The translations under genes and the position numbers were made by a program. This document shows positions 45,349 to 56,395 of a stretch of DNA of 64,000 nt, piece after piece (position 1 is the first letter of the stretch; every line of letters begins with the position of its first letter). Below the pieces are notes generated by a model that was not told the DNA's origin, did no database searches, and saw nothing but the letters and a program-made list of their open reading frames with translations. Origin of the DNA: Hymenopellis radicata. Taxonomy: Eukaryota > Basidiomycota > Agaricomycetes > Agaricales > Physalacriaceae. The stretch spans positions 62,001 through 126,000 of the forward strand of contig JADNRX010000016.1 in NCBI GenBank assembly GCA_015501595.1, in the 5' to 3' direction.

Positions 45349-48300
45349 ATGCACTTCCAAACCATTTTTTCTGGCACGCCGCAATCGTCCATCTCATCAA
45401 ACACCTGCGGGTCGTCGACACAGTTCTCATCAGAATCCGAGAGTAGTGGGAGCCATGGGGGATACGCAGAGCCCAACTTGGCTGCTGCAGTAAGACCATA
45501 CGAAAGGTCTTTTGCCCCGCTCTCTGGAATCACATTAGAAGGGGAAGACGATCCTATGGAGAAGATCCCGGTGAACTCGGGCGAGAACTTTGGGCAGAGC
45601 TTTTCTTATCCAGTGCGGTAAGTCCATGCTCATTCCCATTGATGAGCAGCAAGACTCACGACGAGACAGGATGAGCGATAGCCGCGAGTCGGTCGTGTCG
45701 GTCAACACAGGCTGGAGGCATCGCCAGACGATCAAACGCGGAGTAACGCGTCGCGTCAAGTTGACGGACGGAAACTTCATCGCAGAGTATCGGGTCCCGA
45801 CTGCCATACACAATGCTATGGAGGCGCAATATACTGCGGCGCGAACGACCGAATTTTCGTGCGTGCTTGGTCTCGTCCTTGTCACTCTCGCTAACCCCGC
45901 TACCTAGGCATATGAGATATACAGCCGCGACGTGCGATCCTGATGACTTTACGGAAACAAACGGCTGGTCCCTACGCACAAAGCTGTATCAACGACAGAC
46001 CGAGATTCTCGTCGCTGTCACATCCTACAACGAAGACAAGACTCTTTATGCCCGGACTCTGCACGGCGTGATGTCGAACGTCCGCGATATATGTAGAACG
46101 CAGGAAATCGAAATATTGGCGCACCCAAGCCGAGAACGGATCGCCTGGATGGCAGAAGATCGTGGTGGCGCTGGTCGTCGATGGCCTAGAAGCCATGGAC
46201 AAAAGCGTGCTTGACGTCCTTGCGACTGTTGGAGTTTATCAAGACGGTGTCATGAAGCGACAAGTTGACGGGAAGTCCACGGTTGCTCATATATTCGAGG
46301 TGATACCATTACATTCTGGTCTACGTGAAATGTTCTGACGACAGCCTTTAGTATACTACTCAGCTCTCGATAGACCACAAACCAACCTTGGTCCTTCCTC
46401 AAGAGAACGATCCAGCGAACTTGGTGCCTGTTCAAATCATTTTTGTCCTCAAGGCGCAGAACCAAAAGAAGATTAACTCTCATCGTTGGCTCTTCAACGC
46501 CATTGGACGCATGCTGAATGTGAGTTCACCGCCTGCTTCGTCGTATCGCAGACATTCAGCGGTTGCCTTCTACAGCCGGAAGTTTGCATTCTCATCGACG
46601 CTGGTACGAAGCCCGGGCGCAAGTCGTTGTACTACCTCTGGGAAGCCTTTTACAACGACAAACATCTTGGTGGATGCTGCGGTGAAATACACGCCATGAT
46701 CAAAGGAGGAAAGAAGCTGCTCAATCCCCTCGTGGCGGCTCAAAACTTTGAGTACAAGATGTCAAACATCCTTGGTGAGCGGTCTTGTCGTGTCACTACC
46801 ACATAGATCTCATCTCAGCGCAGATAAACCTCTGGAAAGCAGTTTCGGTTACGTCTCCGTTCTGCCAGGCGCGTTCAGCGCTTATCGTTACCGGTACGTC
46901 ACCCGCTTTGATTACTATCCATGGCGAAAGACTGATTGTTTGTACTTAGGGCTGTACTTGGCCGGCCGCTCGAACAGTATTTCCATGGTGACCACTCCCT
47001 CGCCGACCGTCTGGGCGACAAAGGGATCAATGGCATGTCCATATTCGAGAAGAACATGTTCTTAGGTACACCCCAGTCCTATTCTGAGCCTGTCATGGGA
47101 CTCATGATATCTTTTTCAAGCCGAGGATCGTATACTGTGCTTCGAGCTGGTGGCGAAGAGGGGAGAACGATGGACGTTGACGTATGTCAAGCCCAGTAAA
47201 GCTGAGACGGACGTGCCGGAGAGCGCGGCGGAGTTGATTGGGCAGAGGAGGCGATGGTTGAATGGCTCGTTCGCAGCGAGTGTGTATGCGCTAGTGAACT
47301 TTTACAGGCTTTATGGATCAGGACACGGGTTCTTTCGGATGTTCTTCTTCCACATCCAGGGCCTTGTACGTTGCTTCTTGTGTTTCAGTGTGGCGCGACT
47401 GATGGATTGTTTTCAGTATAACGGCTTCTCGCTGATCTTTTCGTGGTTTGCTCTGGCCAATTTGTGGCTTACGTTCAGTATCATCATCGACCTGTTGCCG
47501 TCGGAAGGTATCGTTTTCGGAAGCATCATAGTGGTATGTCAATTTGTTGGGAAACCCGGATGGGAATTGAGATCGGTCCATAGAACCATTGGATTAACTT
47601 TGGATTGAAGTGCTTATATCTTGGATTCTTGATTTTGCAAGTGAGGCTACTTCTGTCATGCATGCTGGTTATGGCTGAATTAAATGATCACTGCAGTTTG
47701 TTTTGGCGCTAGGTAATAGACCCAAGGGCGAACGCTTTGCGTACACGTTGACGCTATGGCAAGTGAAGCTCTACCGTAGTGCGCGTCAGATTTCACTGAC
47801 GTTTGTACCAGGGTTTATGCTGTACTTTCAGTGTATCTTCTTGTCTGTTCCTTTTGGCTTATGTCACTTGCATTCGAGGTGCGTTCTCGCTATTTGCATT
47901 ACCTGCTCAGCCTTGACGTCCTCCCCAGGACATACAGAAAGCGTTTCAAGAACACAAGTCTCCTAGCGAGATCGCGCTCTCGTTCTTTACTCCGCCCATT
48001 GGACCACTCGTCGCTGCCATAATATCCACATTTGGAATATATTTCTTCGCGTCCTTCCTCTACGTGAGGTCTCCACCCTTCTTTGGCGATGTCAGGAAGT
48101 AACCTCCCAGACAGAACGACCCCTGGCATATGTTCACTAGCTTCATACCGTATCTCTGCTTGGCTCCGAGCTTCGTCAACGTTCTGAATGTCTATGCTTT
48201 TTGCAATCTCCACGATGTCAGTCAGGTTCATCGTACTGTCGTTGACATGCAGACTCATCTTCTACAGGTGTCGTGGGGCACCAAAGGCAGCGACAAAGCC

Positions 48301-48799
48301 GACGCTCTTCCGGCTATCAAGTCGAAGACGACGATCGGAGCGGACGAGCCCGAGGTTGAAGATATGCACAGGGTACAAGAGGATATCGACGCGGCGTTTA
48401 AGGAAACTGTTACTCGAGCGCTGCACAAGGACAACTCGCCTGACGAAGTTGAGAGGCCGACACTGGATGACGAGAACAAGACGTTCCGGACACGTCTTGT
48501 GGCGGCTTGGATGTTGACGAATGGGATCCTGGCCGTCGGGATTGAGAATATTAATGGATGGCTTTATATCGGGGACGACGGCATTTCGAAGGCGAAGTAT
48601 CAAGAATTTAAGGACAGTCATGCGACGAAGACAAACAACTTTTTCGCATTCATTTTGTATTCGACGTTTGCGTTGGCTTTTGTACGTTTGGTTGGGGTAA
48701 GTCGTGATGTTTTTTCTCCTGGCGTGTTGATTGACTGTGTTGCAGTGTTTGTGGTATTGGTTTGGCCGCAATTTGGGCAAGTGTTGCCGTAGGAATTAG
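45349..48799 (+). pseudogene. CHS: Chitin synthase (division 1), left copy, truncated and frameshifted
   Basis: Chitin synthase polymerises UDP-GlcNAc at the plasma membrane. This copy is collinear with the right copy from [16 protein letters not shown] onward. Its 5' part differs: ATG at 45349 gives MHFQTIFSGTPQ, replacing the N-terminal exon of the other copy. Preserved motifs are [114 protein letters not shown] and, at the C-terminus, [12 protein letters not shown]. Near 46098 it reads acgcaggaaatcg where the right copy has acgaagaaatcg: one extra base, giving a stop after [13 protein letters not shown]. Unless this is a sequence error, the enzyme is inactive. Confidence 0.85.
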
Positions 48800-49180
48800 A
48801 CATATTGTTCAAGGTCATGACGATGGCGTGTTTGTTCATTGTACATTGTAACAGGGAGATCGGAGGAGGAGGAGTAGATAGACGCGCGAGGCGCATCCAT
48901 CCGTTTGTGGTTGTTTGGCAGGCACGTAGTGTAGATTCCGCGTTGTGTTTAGATCATCATCATCTTGATTAATTCCACGTTCCACGTTCGCACCGTTCCA
49001 ACATATAAACAATTATACAAAGTGAAATCTAGGACGATTTCTCATCTTTCGCTGACGACTTCTCGTCTGTCGATTCCTTTTCAGGAGGGCTGTTGGCTGG
49101 CAGGGCGGGGACGCCGAGGTCTCTCTCATCCGTGGCCCGGTTAATGACAGCAATGGTTAGACTGCGAACCAAGTTGAGGG
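45395..49180 (+). repeat. Palindrome left arm (chitin synthase plus transporter 3' end)
   Basis: Inverted match to about 56235-60010. It includes the chitin synthase body and, beyond its stop, the terminal part of the siderophore-type transporter on the minus strand. About 150 bp at 48840-48990 are absent from the right arm. Confidence 0.88.
49029..49178 (-). pseudogene. 3' fragment of siderophore-type MFS transporter
   Basis: The minus strand reads RATDERDLGVPALPAN, then KESTDEKSSAKDEKSS and stop, matching the C-terminal end of the full gene at 53217-56395. Nothing upstream continues the transporter, so it was copied together with the chitin synthase. Confidence 0.8.
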
Positions 49181-49715
49181 CAATCCCGAAGCATGGAGCG
49201 TCACCTCACTCGCTGATGGCCTTCGATTTTGAACGCGCGCTCGAGAAGACCGCAATCTCATTGAACAGCAGGGCACAAATAGTACTCGATGTTCCTAGAA
49301 GTATCTGCCAAAGCCTTTGAAGTACTTGCTCTCTCGAACGCTGTCAAAAAGCTGTGTACTAGGATATCTATGCATCTCCAATCCGTCACCCGTCACGTTC
49401 CGTGTGCACTAGAGACAACTGAATTTCGAAGATATTCTGGACTTTCATAAACCATACTGTGAGACGCGCACTGCAATTGCGGGTTAGATCACGGGCATCG
49501 TGGCGAAGATATGTATATGGGTGCTATACTTAGCCGTCGTTGGATAGCGCTCGTGGCCTTCTCTTCTTGAACGACGGAAATCACTGAAAAGTTAGATAAA
49601 GACCTGTACAAATTTTAATTCCATTACAAACGACAGGAAACGAAAAGAGACAGCTGTTCCAGACCATGAGTACAAAGTTTACACAACGCTTGGGACTGTG
49701 AAGTGAGTATGTGAT

Positions 49716-50472
49716 TTAAGGAACGAGACCAGACAAGTGTGGGAATGGGAAGCCTTTGAGAAGAGTGTGGAGCCCTCCTCGATGCCTTTTGGGCGCTCCC
49801 AAGGTCAGATGTGGTAATGAAATGGGAGGCGTGGCCGGAGAAGGCTCGTCCTCTGAGGAAAACGTCGTAGACGCGTCGAGTTTGGGAAGGGTCAAGCTTG
49901 GGGGTCTCTGTCGAACAGGCGGTCGACGACGTGGCGAATGAGACGAGGAAAAAACCGCCGACAGCGCGTCGAGTTCAACGGAGAACTCAGGGTCTCTGAC
50001 GTGCAGTTCAAAATCGAGGACTTCTAAGAATTCGCGTTCTATACGACCGATGTCGCGTCTGGAAAAGAACCCAGAGTATGCTGCCCAGTCAGCATTTTTG
50101 AGGGAGGTATCGTTGAGATACTAACGGGATTAGCGGTAAGGAAAAAAGGCTGAGAAGAAGTGGCACCTTGGATGCGATTATTAGCGCACCGAGGAAGACT
50201 CGTTCAAGCGCAAATTCGTCAACGGGGATGCGTAGATGTGGCTTGGACCGCGTCAAGTACACGAGCGTAGTCAAGATGACTGACATGGTCACATCTGCCC
50301 CTGCAAGAACGTTTACAACGAACGCCGTGAACTTGGGGTGCCTTCGGAGACAAGACGGGGGCTGACTGGATGGACTTGGTGGGGAGCTCATCAAGCCAAC
50401 ATCCACAGCTTCCGAGACACAATTGACAAGGTGGTCTGCAGTGAGCGTCAGTCTTTCGAACTGGTTGGACAT
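49716..50472 (-). CDS. Pcl/PHO80-type cyclin
   Basis: A CDK-binding cyclin of the Pcl group (partners of Pho85-type kinases). The start MSNQFERLTLTADHLV (50472) is the first good ATG. The cyclin box reads HPKFTAFVVNVLAGADVTMS, LVYLTRSKPHLRIPVDEF, ALERVFLGALIIASKYLNDT, and NADWAAYSGFFSRRDIGRIE then FLEVLDFELHVRDPEF. One intron of about 47 bp (donor after ASK) splits it. The tail is Ser/Pro-rich with a basic patch (HSPRRRPPVRQRPPS), suitable for phospho-regulation. About 235 residues and no frame break. The gene lies in the palindrome spacer. Confidence 0.85.
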
Positions 50473-51001
50473 GGATACAACATACCAACTACTGGTTGGG
50501 TGATTCTGTGGCGCATTAGTCTCTCAAACGCGCCTTCATTTGAAGCTTGGAGAGTCATCGGAGCGAAATGGACTGAGAGACTGTCAGACGAGCCAGATTC
50601 AGAGGACGACGAGGAGGGCTTCATGATGTTTCTGTCCAAGGAAAAAAAATTTGTCAACTGAAGTAAGTGTATTCAAGTGCTGTACGCGGGTTCCGAGACG
50701 CGGGAACTTTGAAAGAATCTGTGACACGAAAACTGTATGTCCAAGCCCGAGGGCGGAGCGGAGCAGCTTATTAGGGTATCATCCGGAGGAATTTGAGACC
50801 ACGGATCTTTAAAAATTCGAACAGAGCGGGCTTTGCTGTGAAAAGTAAGGGCGCGTGCCAGGGGCGCGCGTCATAGCCGTACATTAAGCGCATTCAATCT
50901 AAATTGAGGTTGTTGCGGAAGTCTGAGGTATGTCAGCAACCAGTCAGCAACTGATGGCCGCCGAACCCTAACCCTAGCTCCTCTTCACTCTTCTTTCTAC
51001 C

Positions 51002-52467
51002 ATGAAGTGGCAGGAGAGAGACGACACTGGTTGTCTCTATCAAGTCGAAATATCATCAACAGAGGTATATATTTCATGAAAACCAGAGATATGTTGTTCT
51101 AATTGAGTCTTCCAGGTGAAAAAGTCAACGACAACCAACAATAATAGTACTCCACGTGTCCCTCTGGTCGACTTGTTTGCAAAAGTGTTCCTCCCAGCTG
51201 GATACCCTGATACTGTTACTCCTGGTCAGTATGTTCAGCTTGGTGTCTTTCCAATATGAAATCAATGCAGACTACCTACGGTCATTCAGATCATTCAAAC
51301 TGCATGTTCAACTAATACTGGCTTAGATACCAAATATTCAACGCTTTGCAAGCATTCTGTAACTCCCTGGCAAGCCTTCTATCTTCCAGAGCTGTCCTCG
51401 AAGGTGCGCTTCATTTGAGCTGACGACAGGATCCAATAATGCTGTACAGGTTTTGGTGTTGGCGACGCGAACGCTTCCGCGACAAACGCGCTTCTCATCA
51501 CTGTTCTGCAAGACGTCTTCAGCCGATTGACGAGTACGTTCTTATTAACCAGCAATCTCCTTCTTTCACCCGCTTTCGCCAGCTATAATATCTGCGTACT
51601 TCGTGGGCACGTCTCTTGTACCCGAATCCAAGACCTACCGCCTTCTTGCTGATATCCTCAACGATGCTGCTACCATCCTTGATACGTTGACGCCGCATGT
51701 CCCCACTTTCCGTGTCCCCATGCTCTGCTTAAGTGCCTCTCTTCGTTCGCTTTGTGGAATCGCAGCGGGAGGCTCAAAGGCGGCCATAGCTGTGCACTTC
51801 GCACGCAATGGTGATTTGGGCGATCTGAATGCGAAAGACGCAAGCAAGGAAACAGTGTTGGGCCTGGCTGGCATGCTTGTACGTGTATGAATCATGACTC
51901 TTTTCTCACCCACCAATGCCTTACGCTTAGATTGGTACCTGGGTGATACCGCAGATCACTACCCCAACGGCGACGTACACGCTGCTCGCCATCCTCGTGT
52001 CGACACATATTTTACTCAATTACGTCGGAATTCGTGGCCTCGCTCTTCGCACTCTGAACCGGCAGCGCGCCACGCGCCTTTGGGATGGCTTCATTACTTC
52101 TGGCCACAAAATAGTCCACTCTCCAGAGGACATATCCTCTGTCGAGAACCTGTTCTACTGGCACGAAGATCGTGTCATCTTTGCAGTGAACGGTATCCCG
52201 GACCGTCGGGCGCTTAACATCACCCACGAGGAGAAATATCTGTTGTGCGTCGATCACACGGATACCGTGCATATTGTCCTCAAGGAGGGACACGGGCCTG
52301 TGGACCATTTGAAGGCATGGGTTCACGCGTCAGGCGGCGAGCTAGATCATTTTGAGTCCTTCATAGAGGCACTAGAGAAGAAGGGCTGGGTGGTGGGTGA
52401 GGGTGGATTGGTGACTAGGCTGCCGAGACGGGTTGTAGTCGACGGCAACCACAAGAAAGAAGAATAG
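51002..52467 (+). CDS. RUS / DUF647 family protein
   Basis: A member of the 'root UVB sensitive' (DUF647) family, conserved from fungi to plants and animals. In plants RUS1/RUS2 act in UV-B response and auxin transport; the molecular function is unsettled. From MKWQERDDTGCLYQVEI through four introns: LVDLFAKVFLPAGYPDTVTP, YQIFNALQAFCNSLASLLSS, GVGDANASATNALL, LADILNDAATILDTLTPHVP, SLCGIAAGGSKAAIAVHFAR, ARNGDLGDLNAKDASKETV and NYVGIRGLALRTLNRQRA, ending VVVDGNHKKEE. About 430 residues, the family's usual length, with two hydrophobic regions (TATYTLLAILVSTHILL). Two overlapping AACCCTA units lie at about 50965, 35 bp upstream. Confidence 0.92.
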
Positions 52468-53216
52468 ACGTGACACTACAGTCCCGAACGGAGGAACGCG
52501 AATCGTCATCTTTTCTTTGGCTTATTGATTCCTGCATACGTTGAATGAACGAGCGCTTATTATGAGACTTTCTGTCAACGCCCACAACACCATCCACACT
52601 CACACGAGCGTCTATCACTGCACTGCGGATCGTTCTCGCATGGGGTCTGGCTTGTCCTGGACGTGATTCTGAGGAACTTTCTCTACTGCTCAAAACGTAC
52701 ATAACGATAACCTTTGCTTTCGTTATTCGCTACCGAGAAATGGTCTCGAGCTGAGTTCGTGGGAGACATGAAGGGAGGCTCTTATCTCGGTTTTAACTTT
52801 TTTGTCTGTCGTGCCTATCAAGTCTTCAAACTTGAACCTGCACGCTAATCTCCAATTCCGATAACCGACGCACTCCGCTCCGCGCTCAATAACTTAGGTT
52901 TCGAATGGTTCATCTAATCTTTCGACATCCCGTTCCGCTCTATGTTTTGGGCCCGCCGCCTCCTCCCCAGTCCGCTTTCCACTGGGCACAGAAATGCGGT
53001 ACTTGTATTGATGGGTATATGGACTCTTCGTGACAAAGAAGATAGGTCACTAGACCCCTTTGCAGCATGTGCCTCACAGGTACATGTTAAGCGCCCACCT
53101 TAAGCGCCCGCGATAAACGGAGCTTATCTTTCTCACATCAAAGGTATTAAGAGCTGAGAATAATGGATGGGAAAACCTAGGATCGTCTCCTGCTCGAGTC
53201 CCAGTCGCGCTTCGAC
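52468..53216. other. Intergenic, nothing recognised
   Basis: No supported gene; presumably the promoter of the transporter at the right edge. Confidence 0.4.
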
Positions 53217-56200
53217 ATGCGTTCCTTCTTCGTATCGCCCCCGCACGTTGAACTCACGTCCACCAAAGGGCCCGTCGCGACAGATGAAGAGAAAGGACGC
53301 GAAGTGACTGACGTGGTGGCGGAAGTGACGGATGTCGTGGATCCACCTCCTGGCGTACTCAAGTAAGTGTTTCTTAAGGGTGATATCCAACAACAGCTAA
53401 GGACGCCTCCCGTTCGATAGATTCTTGGCCATGCGCAAGGCAAATCTACACAGCTATGAATCGGTCTTCGTCTTATGTTTTTGAGTAGGTGATGTCCAAG
53501 CGCGGTCTCTGGATGCTCTGGATTGGTCTCGGTATTATGTACTTCACGTTCGAGTTTGACAACGTCGTGAGTATTGATCCTTCTCGCGTCTTCTCTCAAT
53601 ATTTTGATCTGCATCCGAACCCAAGTGTGTCTGGCAATATCTACCCTACGCGACATCTTCATTTGGACATCACTCCCTTCTGAGTGCTGTCACCGTCGCT
53701 GGATCAACCATATCTTCAGGTATGTCCCCATGCATGTTGCACGTGGGCCCATCCATGACGCGTACATGTAGTTGGAAAACCCGTGTTCAGTAAATTGGCC
53801 GACACCCTTGGCCGTGGCGAGAGTTTCATCGTGAGACACCATTGCCCGACTATTGTCGCCACATTGAACATTTTGAACTAGCTCTGTGTCATCTTTTACG
53901 AGCTTGGTTACTTGCTGATGAGTCAAAGCCCTACCCTTGGCGTTTACGCAGGCGGTTATGTGTGTTTCCATCATGCAGCTCGTGATGTCTGGTGTTGACC
54001 TGTACTCACCTAGGTTTTCTACTGTCTCGGTCAAAGTGGTACTCAGATCTTGTCCGTCATCCTGATTGCCGATGTAACTTCGGTCAAGTGCGTGTATCGT
54101 CAGTACTCCAGCCTACCTCTCATCATTCTGTTCGGCAGGTGGCGATCTTTCGCGACATCTGCGGTATTCAGTCAGTCAACAACCCGTGCAGTTTTCAAGC
54201 TTAGAACTTACCCATTCCTAGTTTCATACATCGTCTGCGTCTGGATATCCTCAGAGACCGTCAGCAGCATGCTTCTGCACTCGACTTGGAGGTCTGCTAC
54301 TTTCGCTTGTCGACACTTCTGGTTCTTACACAATATACAGGTGGGGTGTCCGGATGATGATATTCATCATGCCCGTTGGAACAGCGTGGATTGTCACTAC
54401 CATATTCACCGGGGAACACAAGGCACACAAAGCGGGAATTCTCCCCCGCCGCAAGCTCGATCTTAAGACAGCGCATACGACGGTCATAAAGTTCTTCTCC
54501 GACATTGATCTAGGAGGCATCTTCTTCCTGTCGGGTGGCTGCGCTTTCATTCTTGTTGCTCTCAGTTTGGCTGCAACCGTCCCGCATGGGTGAGTGTGTC
54601 CGCATGAAGGGTCTTCTGTATTCAATCATGCGTTGCAGATGGAAGAACGGCGGTATCATCGCCTCTCTGATTCTGGGACCCATATTCTTGGTGAGAGAAA
54701 TTTCTCGTGAAGAAGACTGTCTGATGGCTCCTGTAGATCATTCTACCCATGTAAGCGCTTCGCATCAGTGGCCGCCGCAAATCCTGATCGCGTTCTAGTT
54801 ACGAGAAGAAAGTGGCGAAGCATCCTCTCATTCCCAACCTATTCTGGAAGAATCGGGTCGTCATGCTCGCGGTCGTTGCTACATTCTTTGACGCGTTTGG
54901 CGCTGCAATCTCTTCCACCTACATGTAAGTGGCCGTCGCATACCTTCGTGAGCTGCGACTGAATACCCGCGACAGGTACTCGTGGAGTACGTTATTCTCC
55001 GTTCCTATCAGCAGTAGGCACTGATCGCTGGTTCTATGGTTAGTGGTCGTCACTCAAGCTTGGACCATAAAAGATCTTACGGTGAGCGATCAACGCGCAA
55101 GACTCGTTTTACGCTTGCTGATCTTTCTTGTAGTACTTCAACTATGCTGAATGGCGTGCGTATTATAAAATACCGACCTGTTTCATCGTTGTTTTGCTTA
55201 TACGACCCACATCACAGAGGTGTCAACGTTATGCGGAATCGTCGCTGGTGAGGACTCTCCCTGCTCCGAACAAGTTGTCTTGAATCTACGCTAACTGTCC
55301 TCGTTCAGGCTTGTACATGCTCCGCTTCAAGCGTTACAAGTATTTACTTGTCTTCGGAAGCGCCGTCCGGTATCGCGTTCTCCTGTGTCTGCTTGACCTT
55401 GAACCTGACAGAGCTGTCTTCTAGTGTACTCGCCTTCGGCTTACAGCTGCAATACCGTCAACCACAACAGTACGTTCGAGAATGATCTCCCTCTTAACGG
55501 CATCTTATCTTCGAGCCAGAGCGCGAGGTCTTTTAGTCATGGTCCGCGTCTTGCAAGGACTCGGCAGCGGCTTTGCTGGTCAGATCCTGGGTGCAGTCTG
55601 CCAGTTCGAGGTTCTCCACGAACGTCGGTTCTCGTTTAACTCAGCGTTATCAATTTCACGCTGAAGGTCTGCTTATAAGATCTGGCTTCGGTCATCGCAT
55701 TCCAATTATTATGGTCATTCGTTGCGTCCGCCATCGGCGACGCTGTTGGTCAGTTCTTGTTGCTTCAAGTTGGAGAGAGTTCGTTTGTCGCTGAGCGTAC
55801 CTGTAGCTGGTGCGATGTGGACCAATCTTCTTCCTAGTCTCCTTCGGAAGCATCTACCGACCACTCCTCAAGCGACTATTGACCAGGTGAAATCTGGTCA
55901 TTACCCACAAAAGAGGCAACACTTATATGATTGCGCTCCAGATATTCGGTGACATCACAAACCTTCCTGCCTTCGGTACAGTCGTCAGGGATGGCATGGT
56001 AGCCGCATACATGTACGTCCTTTCCTCCGCGATTGGGGAAGTTGATCTGACTAGGGCATAGGGATATTATGAGGCGGTATGCACCCTCCAACAAGCTCGC
56101 AGCGGGGCACTGACGTATCGAACAGGTTAACTATTGTTTCATTGGCGATCTCCATCATCCCATTCTTGATGGTTTTGATCCTCAAGAACAAGGCGCTCAC

Positions 56201-56395
56201 AGACGCTCACTCCCGTACGCCATCTCGATGGGCCTCAACTCGGTTCGCAGTCTAACCATCATTATAGTTGCTGTCATTAACCCTGGGGCCACGGATGAGA
56301 GAGACCTCGGCGTCCCCGCCCTGCCAGCCAACAACCCTACTGAAAAGGAATCGACAGACGAGAAATCGTCAGCGAAAGATGAGAAATCGTCCTAG
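53217..56395 (+). CDS. Siderophore-iron-type MFS transporter, full-length copy
   Basis: An MFS permease of the fungal siderophore transporter group. The N-terminus (MRSFFVSPPHVELTSTKGP) is soluble. Then RGLWMLWIGLGIMYFTFEFD, SLLSAVTVAGSTIF, GKPVFSKLADTLGRGESFI, YCLGQSGTQILSVILIADVT, VRMMIFIMPVGTAWIVTTIF, PRRKLDLKTAHTTVIKFFSD, GGIIASLILGPIFLIILPMY, NLFWKNRVVMLAVVATFFDA, MVRVLQGLGSGFAGQILGAV, GAMWTNLLPSLLRKHLPTT and SIIPFLMVLILKNKALTDAH-like pieces follow in family order. More than a dozen introns are needed, and some junctions (53480, 53870, 55020, 55640) are awkward, with stops close by. The gene may therefore carry small lesions. The substrate (which ferric siderophore) is not predictable. 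Confidence 0.7.
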
